NCBI GenBank assembly: GCA_964528845.1
Contig: CAZGVE010000008.1
Span: 36,266-100,265 of the forward strand
Direction: 5' to 3'
DNA length: 64,000 nt
Source: FEN-1191 sp964528845
GTDB taxonomy: Bacteria; Pseudomonadota; Gammaproteobacteria; Steroidobacterales; Steroidobacteraceae
Positions 26,818 to 34,245 of this stretch are shown here, piece by piece; the first letter of the stretch is position 1, and every line of letters starts with the position of its first letter. A program made the translations under genes and the position numbers. The notes beneath the pieces are model-generated. The model was not told the origin of the DNA. It saw only the letters and a list, made by a program, of their open reading frames with translations, and did no database searches.

Positions 26818-26985
26818 TTTCCGGTGCTCCGTATTACCTGTTAACCGGTAGCGCCGCGCATCGTGCTACCTATTCTGCTGCCGCCAGCGAAGCAGTAGCC
26901 GTGGCGTGTGCACGTGCGGCGCGGCGCGGTTGCGGATTCAATCGCTGCTTCGGACCCACTTTCGATCAGCACTCAACTCTCCTGT

Positions 26986-26998
26986 GCACCAATGGTGC
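26986..26998. promoter_or_regulatory. GCACCA-A-TGGTGC inverted repeat, NtrC-like half sites
   Basis: Six-base arms around one central base, about 195 bp upstream of the amtB start, where a nitrogen regulator could act from a distance. NtrC sites have GCAC and GTGC half sites with seven bases between; here only five separate them, so it is two bases short of the classic spacing. Confidence 0.3.
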
Positions 26999-27141
26999 GC
27001 GCGATGGTAGTTCTACTCGTCGTTGATTGCATCCGAACCGGGTGCACAGCGCCGAACAGGTGTGTGATTGCTGTTGCGCAATCTTTTTTCGGGCGCTAGA
27101 TTGAACCCGTCGGTCCTCTCATATCGGTACGGCGGCGCCAT

Positions 27142-27153
27142 TGTCTCGAGACA
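27142..27153. promoter_or_regulatory. Perfect palindrome TGTCTCGAGACA upstream of amtB
   Basis: Twelve-base perfect palindrome ending 39 nt before the amtB start codon, downstream of the weak promoter candidate, so a bound protein could block transcription. The binding factor is unknown. Confidence 0.3.
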
Positions 27154-27192
27154 GTCGTGTTGCCGATAGAAAATAAAATACAGGAGGCCATT

Positions 27193-28515
27193 ATGGCACT
27201 CGTGCCCTCTCCAGCATGGTTGGACACCGGAAACAACGCCTGGCAATTGGCAGCCGCGACCTTCGTCGGGCTGCAGAGCATTCCTGGGCTGATGGTTCTG
27301 TACGGCGGCGTGGTCAAGAAGAAATGGGCGATCAACTCGGCATTCATGTCGCTGTATGCCTTCGCCTCGGTGCTCGTGGTGTGGATTCTGTTCGACTACA
27401 ACATGGCCTTCGGACCCCAGTGGTTCCCGTTCCTGGGCAAGCCGATGCTGGCCACCTCGGCAGCGTTCACGACGGGACAGGCGACGGTTCCGGCAGCCGC
27501 CGCGGGCATGCCTGCGCTGACCTTTCCGATGGCGACGCTGATCTTCTTCCAGTTCGTATTCGCTGCCATCACGCTGATCATCCTGGCCGGTTCGGTGCTC
27601 GGGCGCATGAGCTTCAAGGCCTGGGTGATTTTCGTGCCGGTGTGGATGACTCTGGTGTACACCGTGGGCGCATTCAGCCTGTGGGGTGGCGGCTGGTTGG
27701 GGAGCATGGGAGTCGCAGACTTCTCTGGCGGCTATGTGATCCATCTGGCGGCCGGGACCTCGGGCTTCGTCGCCGCGGCGATGGTGGGTCCTCGACTGCA
27801 GGCCGATAGGGATCACTTTCCGCCCAACAGCCTGCTGATCACTTTGGTGGGAGCCGGCATCCTGTGGCTGGGATGGAACGGATTCAACGGCGGCGACCCG
27901 TACTTCGCCAATGCCGACGCCGGCGCCGCGGTGCTCAATACGAACACGGCAACGGCCGTGGCGCTGCTGGTGTGGACGCTGCTGGACAAGATTGCCTATG
28001 GCAAGCCCTCGGTCATCGGCGCGGTCAACGGCATGATCGCGGGCCTCGTGGCGATCACGCCTGCTGCCGGCTATGTGGACGGTTGGGGCGCGCTCATCAT
28101 TGGCGTCTGTGCCGGAATCATTCCGTGGCTGGCGATGAACAAGCTGCAGAAGACCAAGCTGATGATGAAGGTGGACGACACGCTGAGCGTGTTCTCCACC
28201 CATGGTGTCGCCGGCCTGATGGGCGGGCTGCTGACGGGCGTACTCGCCAACCCGGCGATGCTCGAATATATCGGCACCGAGAAGGACGCTCCGGGAGTCA
28301 GCATCACCGGATGGCTCTATGGCAATCCGAAGCAGCTGCTGCTGCAGGCCGAAGGCGCGGCCTTCATCATCGTCTACAACATAGTAGCCACCTTCATCAT
28401 CCTGAAGGTCATCTCGTTCATCACGCCTCTGCGCATGGACGATGCGACGCTGAAGGTGGGCGACGACGCGGTGCACGGCGAGACCGCGTATGCGATAGGT
28501 ACCGAAGGCGAATAA
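27193..28515 (+). CDS. amtB: Ammonium transporter, Amt/MEP family
   Basis: 440 aa from the ATG at 27193, with AGGAGG five bases upstream. About eleven membrane segments and Amt signatures are present: AWQLAAATFVGLQSIPGLMV at the first segment, FAFGPQW-like periplasmic region, DFSGGYVIHLAAGTSGFVAA (the D-F-x-G-x-x-x-x-H motif holding the first pore histidine), NGFNGGDPYFANADAGAAV, and FSTHGVAGLMGG with the second pore histidine. It moves ammonium across the inner membrane. No glnK gene follows; the downstream gene is convergent hemL. Neighbouring PP2C-kinase could relate to nitrogen signalling, but that is inferred from position only. Confidence 0.95.
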   Translation: MALVPSPAWLDTGNNAWQLAAATFVGLQSIPGLMVLYGGVVKKKWAINSAFMSLYAFASVLVVWILFDYNMAFGPQWFPFLGKPMLATSAAFTTGQATVPAAAAGMPALTFPMATLIFFQFVFAAITLIILAGSVLGRMSFKAWVIFVPVWMTLVYTVGAFSLWGGGWLGSMGVADFSGGYVIHLAAGTSGFVAAAMVGPRLQADRDHFPPNSLLITLVGAGILWLGWNGFNGGDPYFANADAGAAVLNTNTATAVALLVWTLLDKIAYGKPSVIGAVNGMIAGLVAITPAAGYVDGWGALIIGVCAGIIPWLAMNKLQKTKLMMKVDDTLSVFSTHGVAGLMGGLLTGVLANPAMLEYIGTEKDAPGVSITGWLYGNPKQLLLQAEGAAFIIVYNIVATFIILKVISFITPLRMDDATLKVGDDAVHGETAYAIGTEGE

Positions 28516-28542
28516 GACCTGCCGGTGAGGGCTCGAACCCCG

Positions 28543-28574
28543 CCCTGGCCGATGCCATCCGGCATCGGCCAGGG
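28543..28574. terminator. Bidirectional 14-bp hairpin between amtB and hemL
   Basis: Arms 28543-28556 (CCCTGGCCGATGCC) and 28561-28574 are exact reverse complements with a 4-nt loop ATCC. It sits 27 nt after amtB and 27 nt after the end of the convergent hemL, so it can serve both. No T-run is present on either side. Confidence 0.7.
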
Positions 28575-28601
28575 GATCCGCGGTTCGATGGACGGCGCCA
28601 G

Positions 28602-29882
28602 CTACTGCAGCGCGACGCGCAATGCTGCGGCCAGTGCGTCTACGTGCGCCTCGGTGTGCGCGGCGGACAGGAACCCGACCTCGAAGGCGCTCGGGGCGAG
28701 GTAGATCCCGCGCTCGAGCAGTGCGTGAAATGGCCCCGCGAACGCCTGCTTTGCGTCGACCGGCAATCCCTGCAGGGTCCGGATGGGAGTGACCGGATGG
28801 TCCTGGCCGGACAGGCATAGCCAGAAGATCGAGCCGACACGCTGCACGGCGAGGTGCGGCAGACCCGCCAGCGCCGCCTCGAGGCGCGCACCGAGCGCGT
28901 CGAGCTGCCGGTAGACGCTGCCATCGAGCAAGCGTGCGAGCGTGGCGAGGCCGGCGGACATCGCGAGCGGATTCGCACTCAAGGTGCCAGCCTGGTACAC
29001 GGGCCCGACGGGTGCGACCAGTTCCATGAGTTCGCGCCGGCCGCCGTAGGCGCCGACCGGAAATCCGCCGCCGATCACCTTGCCATAGGTGACGAGGTCA
29101 GGCGTGATACCCGCGAGTCCGGCATAGCCCTGGAAGCCGATGCGAAATCCCGAGATCACTTCATCGAAGATCAGCAGCGTGCCGTGCGCGCGGGCGGCCT
29201 GCGCGATCGCGCGCAGGAATTCCGGACGCTGCGGCAGCAGTCCGTAGTTCGCCGGCAGCGGCTCGATGATGACTGCCGCCAGCTCCTGGCCGTGGCGGGC
29301 GAATACTGCCTCGAGCGCATCGAGGTCATCGAGCGGCGCGACCACGGTCTCGCGCGCGACCTCAGGCGGCAGACCGGCGCTGTCGGGTATTGCGCCTTCG
29401 GCAAGTCCCGAGCCGGCGCGCAGCAGCATCGAATCCGCATGGCCGTGGTAGCAGCCTTCGAATTTCAGGATGCGTGCGCGACCCGTGGCCGCGCGTGCCA
29501 CCCGCAGTGCCGACATGACCGCTTCGGTCCCGGAATTCACGAAGCGGATGCTCTGCACCCAGGGTATGCGCGAGGTGATCAGCTCGGCGAGTTCGAGACT
29601 GTAGGGCTCCGCGGTACCGAAGCTCCAGCCGCGGGCCAGGGCGGCTTCCGCCGCGGCACGCACGCCGGAATCGGCGTGACCGAGGATCAGCGGACCGAAG
29701 GCCATGCAGAAATCGATGTACTCGCGGCCCTCGACATCGGTCAGGCACGCACCGGCGGCGCTGCGCATGAAGCGCGGCGTGCCGCCGACGCCGCGGAAAG
29801 CGCGCACCGGGGAATGCACTCCTCCGGGCGAGACCCGCAGTGCGCGTGCGTACAGTTGTTCCGAGAGCGCCGATCCGCTCAT
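28602..29882 (-). CDS. hemL: Glutamate-1-semialdehyde 2,1-aminomutase
   Basis: 426 aa, the usual length; starts in an ATGA overlap with hemB (upstream in-frame codons belong to hemB's other frame). PLP aminotransferase class III features: SPGGVHSPVRAFRGVGG at the N-terminus, FVNSGTEAVMSALRVARA, LIFDEVISGFR with the PLP-contacting Asp, and the Schiff-base lysine K268 in TYGKVIGGGFPVGAYGG. It converts glutamate-1-semialdehyde to 5-aminolevulinate in the C5 pathway of heme and siroheme synthesis. Coupled to hemB, the next enzyme. Confidence 0.97.
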   Translation of the reverse strand: MSGSALSEQLYARALRVSPGGVHSPVRAFRGVGGTPRFMRSAAGACLTDVEGREYIDFCMAFGPLILGHADSGVRAAAEAALARGWSFGTAEPYSLELAELITSRIPWVQSIRFVNSGTEAVMSALRVARAATGRARILKFEGCYHGHADSMLLRAGSGLAEGAIPDSAGLPPEVARETVVAPLDDLDALEAVFARHGQELAAVIIEPLPANYGLLPQRPEFLRAIAQAARAHGTLLIFDEVISGFRIGFQGYAGLAGITPDLVTYGKVIGGGFPVGAYGGRRELMELVAPVGPVYQAGTLSANPLAMSAGLATLARLLDGSVYRQLDALGARLEAALAGLPHLAVQRVGSIFWLCLSGQDHPVTPIRTLQGLPVDAKQAFAGPFHALLERGIYLAPSAFEVGFLSAAHTEAHVDALAAALRVALQ

Positions 29883-30856
29883 ACCTGCAGCCACTCGCGG
29901 GCGAAACGCGCGCCGTAGGTGATGATCATGTCGGCGCCAGCGCGCTTGAAGCTGAGCATGATCTCGCGGTGCAGGGCCGCGCGTGGCGCCAGTCCCTGCG
30001 CCGCGAGGGACTCGAGCGCCGCGAACTCGCCGCTGACGTGGTAGACCGCCCAGGGCTTGCGAATTGCCGCCGACAGCTCCCGCAGCACGTCGAGGTAGGG
30101 CAGACCGGGCTTGACCATCAGGATGTCGGCGCCCTGTGCGGCGTCGCGCTGCGCGCATTGCCAGGCATCGTCGGTGCGCGCCGGATCGAGCTGGTAGGTC
30201 GAGCGGTCCTTGAGCTTCACATTGGACTTGGGCGCCGAATCCGCCGCGGCCCGAAACGGCCCATAGAGTGTGGAGTGGAATTTCACGGCATAGCTCATCA
30301 GCACGGTGCGTTCCTGCCCGGACGCGTCCAATCGCGCACGAATCGCGCCGATGCGACCGTCCATCATGTCGCTCGGCGCCACGCAGTCGGCCCCGGCCTG
30401 GGCGTAGCTGAGCGCGGCCTGCTCGAGCTCGGCGAGGCTGGCGTCATTGTCGAGGTGATCGCCCTCCGCATTGAGCACGCCGCAATGACCGTGTGGGGTC
30501 GATGAGCACAGGCACACGTCTGTGCTCAGCCAGATGTCGTGCCCGAAGCGCTGCTTGAGCGCGCGGATCTGTCCGGAGGTGAAACTCCAGTCGATCTGGT
30601 GTGGCGCCCTGGCTGTCGGTACCCCGAACAGCAGGAACTTGCTGACGCCTGCCCGCAGGTCCTGCTCGACCTGGCGCAGCAGCGATTCGGGACTCTCCTG
30701 ATGCACTCCGGTGAGCCCCGGTACCGCCTCGGGCGTGCGGGTCGATTCCCCGACGAACAGCGGCTGGATCAGCTGGGAGAGTTGCACGTACACGTCGCGC
30801 GTCAGCGCGCGGACGTGTTCATTCTGGCGCAGCCGCCGTAGATCGAGGGAGCTCAT
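29879..30856 (-). CDS. hemB: Delta-aminolevulinic acid dehydratase (porphobilinogen synthase)
   Basis: 325 aa from the ATG at 30856; the open frame continues upstream across cysG, but that part is antisense shadow. Both active-site lysines are present: K192 in SYAVKFHSTLYGPFR and K249 in ILMVKPGLPYLD. The metal-binding cysteines C115, C117 and C125 in DVCLCSSTPHGHCG mark the zinc-using type. It joins two 5-aminolevulinate molecules to porphobilinogen. Upstream lies a divergent promoter region shared with cysH, fitting joint supply of siroheme to sulfite reductase. No clear Shine-Dalgarno is seen before the ATG. Confidence 0.97.
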   Translation of the reverse strand: MSSLDLRRLRQNEHVRALTRDVYVQLSQLIQPLFVGESTRTPEAVPGLTGVHQESPESLLRQVEQDLRAGVSKFLLFGVPTARAPHQIDWSFTSGQIRALKQRFGHDIWLSTDVCLCSSTPHGHCGVLNAEGDHLDNDASLAELEQAALSYAQAGADCVAPSDMMDGRIGAIRARLDASGQERTVLMSYAVKFHSTLYGPFRAAADSAPKSNVKLKDRSTYQLDPARTDDAWQCAQRDAAQGADILMVKPGLPYLDVLRELSAAIRKPWAVYHVSGEFAALESLAAQGLAPRAALHREIMLSFKRAGADMIITYGARFAREWLQV

Positions 30857-30982
30857 GGGAGTTGGGGTGGATTGGAGGTGATCCGGCAATTCTACAGTCT
30901 GCCGTGGTGCTTCCCGGGGCCGGTCACGCTTTGTCACGCTGCCGCGGATCGATGTCCCAGCCCGCGTCGGAGCGGTGAAATC

Positions 30983-31759
30983 ATGCGCCAAAGTCATAAG
31001 CAGTCCGGGCACAATGTCCGGCCCATGGCACCCAAGGCTGCCCCAGACCCCGGTATCGACCCCGCGCTTCAGGCCAAGAGCGATGCAGTCGTTGCATTGC
31101 TTCGCGACGCGGTGCGCGAGCATGGTCGCGTCGTGTATGCCAACAGCCTCGGCGCCGAGGCCATGGTGCTGACCGACCTGATCTGCACGGCGGTGCCGGC
31201 GATCGACATCTTCAGTATCGATACCGGACGCCTGCCAGAGGAGACGCTTGAGCTGCTCGAACGGCTGGAGCGGCGCTACCAGCGCCGCATCCGGCTGGTG
31301 TATCCAGACAGCCAGAGCATCGAGCGCTACGTGCGCGAGCGCGGCATCAATGGTTTCTACGAGAGCCTCGACAACCGGCTGCGGTGCTGCGAAATCCGCA
31401 AGGTCGAGCCCTTCCGGCGGGCAATCGAGGGCTACGGCGCATGGGTGACCGGCGTGCGGCGCGAGCAGTCCGAGTCCCGCGCCCAGGCGCTGCCCTCGAT
31501 GCACGACGAGCGCTATGGGCTTGCCAAGATCAGCCCGCTGCTGGACTGGACGGAGGCGGACGTATGGGCCTATATCCGTGCCCGCCAGCTGCCCTACAAC
31601 CCGCTGCACGACCGAGGATACCCGAGCATCGGATGCGCGCCCTGCACGCGAGCGATCGAACCGGGCCAGGACCACAGAGCCGGTCGCTGGTGGTGGGAGC
31701 AGCCGGAGTCGCGCGAATGCGGACTTCATCCGCGCACGCGACCGACGGCGGTCAGCTAG
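30983..31759 (+). CDS. cysH: Assimilatory adenylylsulfate (APS) reductase, CysH family
   Basis: 258 aa from the ATG at 30983 (GGAG 10 nt upstream); an ATG at 31025 would give 244 aa. PP-loop family core: SLGAEAMVLTDLI, FSIDTGRLPEET, and VTGVRREQSESRA. The paired cysteines C135-C136 (RCCEIRKVEP) and C218-x-x-C221 (GCAPCTRAIEPGQDHRAGRW) bind a 4Fe-4S cluster. They separate thioredoxin-dependent APS reductases from PAPS reductases, which lack them. The redox-active cysteine lies in the tail ECGLH. It reduces APS to sulfite, feeding the CysI-like reductase encoded at 22587. Followed 66 nt later by cysG. Confidence 0.94.
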   Translation: MRQSHKQSGHNVRPMAPKAAPDPGIDPALQAKSDAVVALLRDAVREHGRVVYANSLGAEAMVLTDLICTAVPAIDIFSIDTGRLPEETLELLERLERRYQRRIRLVYPDSQSIERYVRERGINGFYESLDNRLRCCEIRKVEPFRRAIEGYGAWVTGVRREQSESRAQALPSMHDERYGLAKISPLLDWTEADVWAYIRARQLPYNPLHDRGYPSIGCAPCTRAIEPGQDHRAGRWWWEQPESRECGLHPRTRPTAVS

Positions 31760-31825
31760 CAACGAGCGCGCTCGAGCCGCAGGGCGCGCCCGGTGCGCTC
31801 CCAAGATGGCTGGAGGCCCCGACTG

Positions 31826-33244
31826 ATGGACTATCTGCCGGTCTTCCTGGATCTGCGCGCACGCCGGACGCTCGTGGTCGGAGGCGGCCCGGTGGCGATG
31901 CGCAAGGTCGAACTGCTCCTCAAGGCCCACGCGCTGGTGCGCGTCGTGGCCCCGGCCCTGCATCCTGAACTCGCGCTGTATCGCGATGCGGGGCGCATCG
32001 AGCATCAGCCGGTGGAGTTCGAACCGTCGCACTTCGACGGGATCGTATTCGCGATTGCCGCGACCGACCGGCCCGAGGTCAATGGTGCGGTGGCCGCCGC
32101 CGGCGCGACGCGCGGTGTATTCGTCAATGTCGTCGATGACCAGTCCGCATCGTCCTGCATCATGCCGGCCATCGTCGATCGATCTCCCGTCGTCGTGGCT
32201 ATCGGCAGTTCCGGGCAGTCCCCGACGCTGGTGCGCCGGGTCCGTGCCCAACTCGAGGCGCTGCTGCCCGAGGGCCTCGGGGACCTGGCGCGCCTGGCCG
32301 GCCGAGCCCGCGAACGCATTGCCCGCGCGCTGCCGGACCTGGACCGGCGCCGCCGATTCTGGGACCGGCTGTTCGACGGCGGCATCGCCACGGCCGTGCT
32401 GAGCGGACAGGCCGCGTCCGCGCAGGCCATGCTCGAGCAGGCGCTCGAGCAGGAAGTGCGCGCGGTGCCTGGCGCGGGCGCGCGCGGCGAGGTGTACCTG
32501 ATCGGCGCAGGTCCCGGCGACCCGGACCTGCTGACGCTGCGCGCGCTGCAGCTGCTGCAACGTGCCGATGTCGTACTGTACGACCGGCTCGTCAGTCCGG
32601 CGGTGCTCGAGCGGGTGCGGCGCGACGCGACGCGCATCTGCGTCGGCAAGGAATCCGGCCGACACCGCGTGACACAGCAGCGCATCCACGAGCTGATGGT
32701 GGAGCACGCCGAACGTGGCCTGCGAGTGGCGAGGCTGAAGGGCGGAGATCCGTTCATCTTCGGGCGCGGGGGCGAGGAGGTCGACGTACTGGTCGCGGCA
32801 GGAATCCCTGTGGTCATCGTGCCCGGCATCAGCGCGGCCCAGGGGGCCGCGGCCGCGACCCGGGTGCCGCTTACCCATCGAGGTCTGGCACAATCCTTGA
32901 GCTTTGTGACCGCGATGGGGGAGGCCGCTGAATCTCTGGACTGGACCGCGCTCGCCGCGCCACTGCAGACCGTCGTGTTCTACATGGGGGTCGCACAGCT
33001 GCCGCGCATCGTGCGCAACCTGCTCTCGCGCGGTGCCCCGAGCACGCGGCCCGCGCTGATCATCGAGCGTGCGACCTTGCCCGAGCAGCGCACCGTCAGC
33101 GGTACACTGCTCGATATTGCGCAGCGTGCGCAGGCAGCAGGAGTGCAGGCGCCCGCGCTGCTGATCGTCGGGGAAGTGGCCGCGCGTGCCGCGGCAGACG
33201 GGAATGTCGCGGCCTTGATGCCGCAGGAGCAATCACGCGGATGA
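31826..33244 (+). CDS. cysG: Siroheme synthase (trifunctional)
   Basis: 472 aa from the ATG at 31826, supported by TGGAGG at 31811-31816. The N-terminal half is precorrin-2 dehydrogenase/ferrochelatase with the NAD-binding VVGGGPVAMRKVELLL (about 16-31), FVNVVDDQSASSCIMPA and a central SAM-binding-proof helix region. The C-terminal half is uroporphyrinogen-III methyltransferase: VYLIGAGPGDPDLLTLRA, VLYDRLVS, LKGGDPFIFGRGGEE, and PGISAAQGAAA. It makes siroheme from uroporphyrinogen III for sulfite reductase. Its stop overlaps the start of cysteine synthase (ATGA), so the sulfur genes are translationally coupled. Confidence 0.97.
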   Translation: MDYLPVFLDLRARRTLVVGGGPVAMRKVELLLKAHALVRVVAPALHPELALYRDAGRIEHQPVEFEPSHFDGIVFAIAATDRPEVNGAVAAAGATRGVFVNVVDDQSASSCIMPAIVDRSPVVVAIGSSGQSPTLVRRVRAQLEALLPEGLGDLARLAGRARERIARALPDLDRRRRFWDRLFDGGIATAVLSGQAASAQAMLEQALEQEVRAVPGAGARGEVYLIGAGPGDPDLLTLRALQLLQRADVVLYDRLVSPAVLERVRRDATRICVGKESGRHRVTQQRIHELMVEHAERGLRVARLKGGDPFIFGRGGEEVDVLVAAGIPVVIVPGISAAQGAAAATRVPLTHRGLAQSLSFVTAMGEAAESLDWTALAAPLQTVVFYMGVAQLPRIVRNLLSRGAPSTRPALIIERATLPEQRTVSGTLLDIAQRAQAAGVQAPALLIVGEVAARAAADGNVAALMPQEQSRG

Positions 33245-34245
33245 ATCATGTTGCCAGGGATTTCATGGAGGCCATCGGCCGCACTCCGCTGATTCGCCTG
33301 CGGCGCGTCAGCGAGGAAACCGGCTGCGAGATCTACGGCAAGGCGGAATTCATGAATCCCGGCGGCTCGGTCAAGGATCGGGCGGCGCGCGCGATCGTGC
33401 TGGACGCCGAACGGCGCGGCCAGCTCAAGCCGGGCGGCACCGTAGTTGAGGGCACGGCGGGCAATACCGGCATCGGCCTGGCGCACGTCTGCAATGCCCG
33501 CGGCTACCGCTGCGTGATCGTGATGCCGGACAACCAGTCGCCGGAGAAGTACGCGTTGATCGAGGCGCTGGGCGCCGAGGTGCGGCGCGTCAAGGCCGTG
33601 CCCTATAGCGACCCGAACCACTATCAGAAAGTCGCCGGCCGGCTGGCCACCGAATTGCCCGATGCGATCTGGGCCAACCAGTTCGACAACACGGCAAACC
33701 GCCGCGCCCACTTCGAGACCACGGGACCGGAGATCTGGGAGCAGACCGGCGGCCGCATCGATGCCTTCGTGGCCGCGGCCGGAACTGGCGGCACCGTCGC
33801 GGGCGTTTCCGAGTACCTGAAGTCGCGTCGGCCAAGCGTCCGCACGGTGCTGGCCGATCCGCCGGGCAGCGCGCTGTACGAATACATACGCCATGGCGCG
33901 CTCAAGGCCACCGGCAGCGGTTCGATCACCGAGGGCATAGGGATCGGCCGCGTGACCGCCAATATGCAGGACGCGCCGATCGATGACGCGGTGCATATCG
34001 AAGACACCGAGACCGTGAGCCAGGTCTACCGGTTGCTGCGCGACGAGGGGCTGTTCGTGAGCAGCACCAGCGGCATCAACGTGGCCGCGGCCGCGCAGGT
34101 GGCCCGGAGCTTGGGTCCTGGGCACATCGTGGTCACGGTGCTGTGCGACACCGGCGCCAAGTACCTCTCGCGGCTCTACAACCGTGACTGGCTCGCGCAG
34201 AAGGGATTGCTCGCGGCAGCGGGCCTTGTCGGGCAGGGCGCATGA
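33241..34245 (+). CDS. cysK: Cysteine synthase-family PLP enzyme
   Basis: 334 aa. PLP fold-type II signature: lysine in NPGGSVKDRAA (K about 44), phosphate-binding GTGGTVAGV, and EGIGIGR near the middle. The substrate loop reads VEGTAGNTGIGLA rather than the TSGNTG of typical bacterial CysK, a form I associate with a separate clade that includes fungal proteins. It presumably makes cysteine from O-acetylserine and sulfide. It sits between cysG and apbE with ATGA overlaps on both sides, which supports a role in sulfur assimilation. Cystathionine beta-synthase-like use of other substrates is not excluded. Confidence 0.88.
   Translation: MNHVARDFMEAIGRTPLIRLRRVSEETGCEIYGKAEFMNPGGSVKDRAARAIVLDAERRGQLKPGGTVVEGTAGNTGIGLAHVCNARGYRCVIVMPDNQSPEKYALIEALGAEVRRVKAVPYSDPNHYQKVAGRLATELPDAIWANQFDNTANRRAHFETTGPEIWEQTGGRIDAFVAAAGTGGTVAGVSEYLKSRRPSVRTVLADPPGSALYEYIRHGALKATGSGSITEGIGIGRVTANMQDAPIDDAVHIEDTETVSQVYRLLRDEGLFVSSTSGINVAAAAQVARSLGPGHIVVTVLCDTGAKYLSRLYNRDWLAQKGLLAAAGLVGQGA

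Larger units (their letters stand above)
26818..27192. promoter_or_regulatory. 375-bp divergent regulatory region between the secreted protein gene and amtB
   Basis: No credible gene is present. Visible elements are a 16-bp near-palindrome (26835-26850, centred on GTTAAC), a 13-bp inverted repeat GCACCA-A-TGGTGC (26986-26998) and a perfect 12-bp palindrome TGTCTCGAGACA (27142-27153). A weak sigma70-like pair also occurs (TTGCGC at 27074, TAGATT at 27097, 17-bp spacer). I looked for a GG-N10-GC sigma54 promoter and found no convincing one. The strong ribosome site of amtB (AGGAGG, 27182-27187) closes the region. Confidence 0.5.

Noticed and set aside
27041..27102. Sigma54 promoter (GG-N10-GC) before amtB
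   Set aside because: Several GG and GC pairs were tried, but none had the right spacing together with a TGGCAC/TTGC-like context.
30874..30884. GGAGGTGATCC, the complement of the 16S rRNA 3' end
   Set aside because: Only 11 bases match, no rRNA sequence surrounds it, and the nearest start codons do not make sensible use of it.
30857..33232. Upstream extension of the hemB frame to more than 1100 codons
   Set aside because: The extension is antisense to cysH and cysG; HemB begins normally at 30856 and has standard length.
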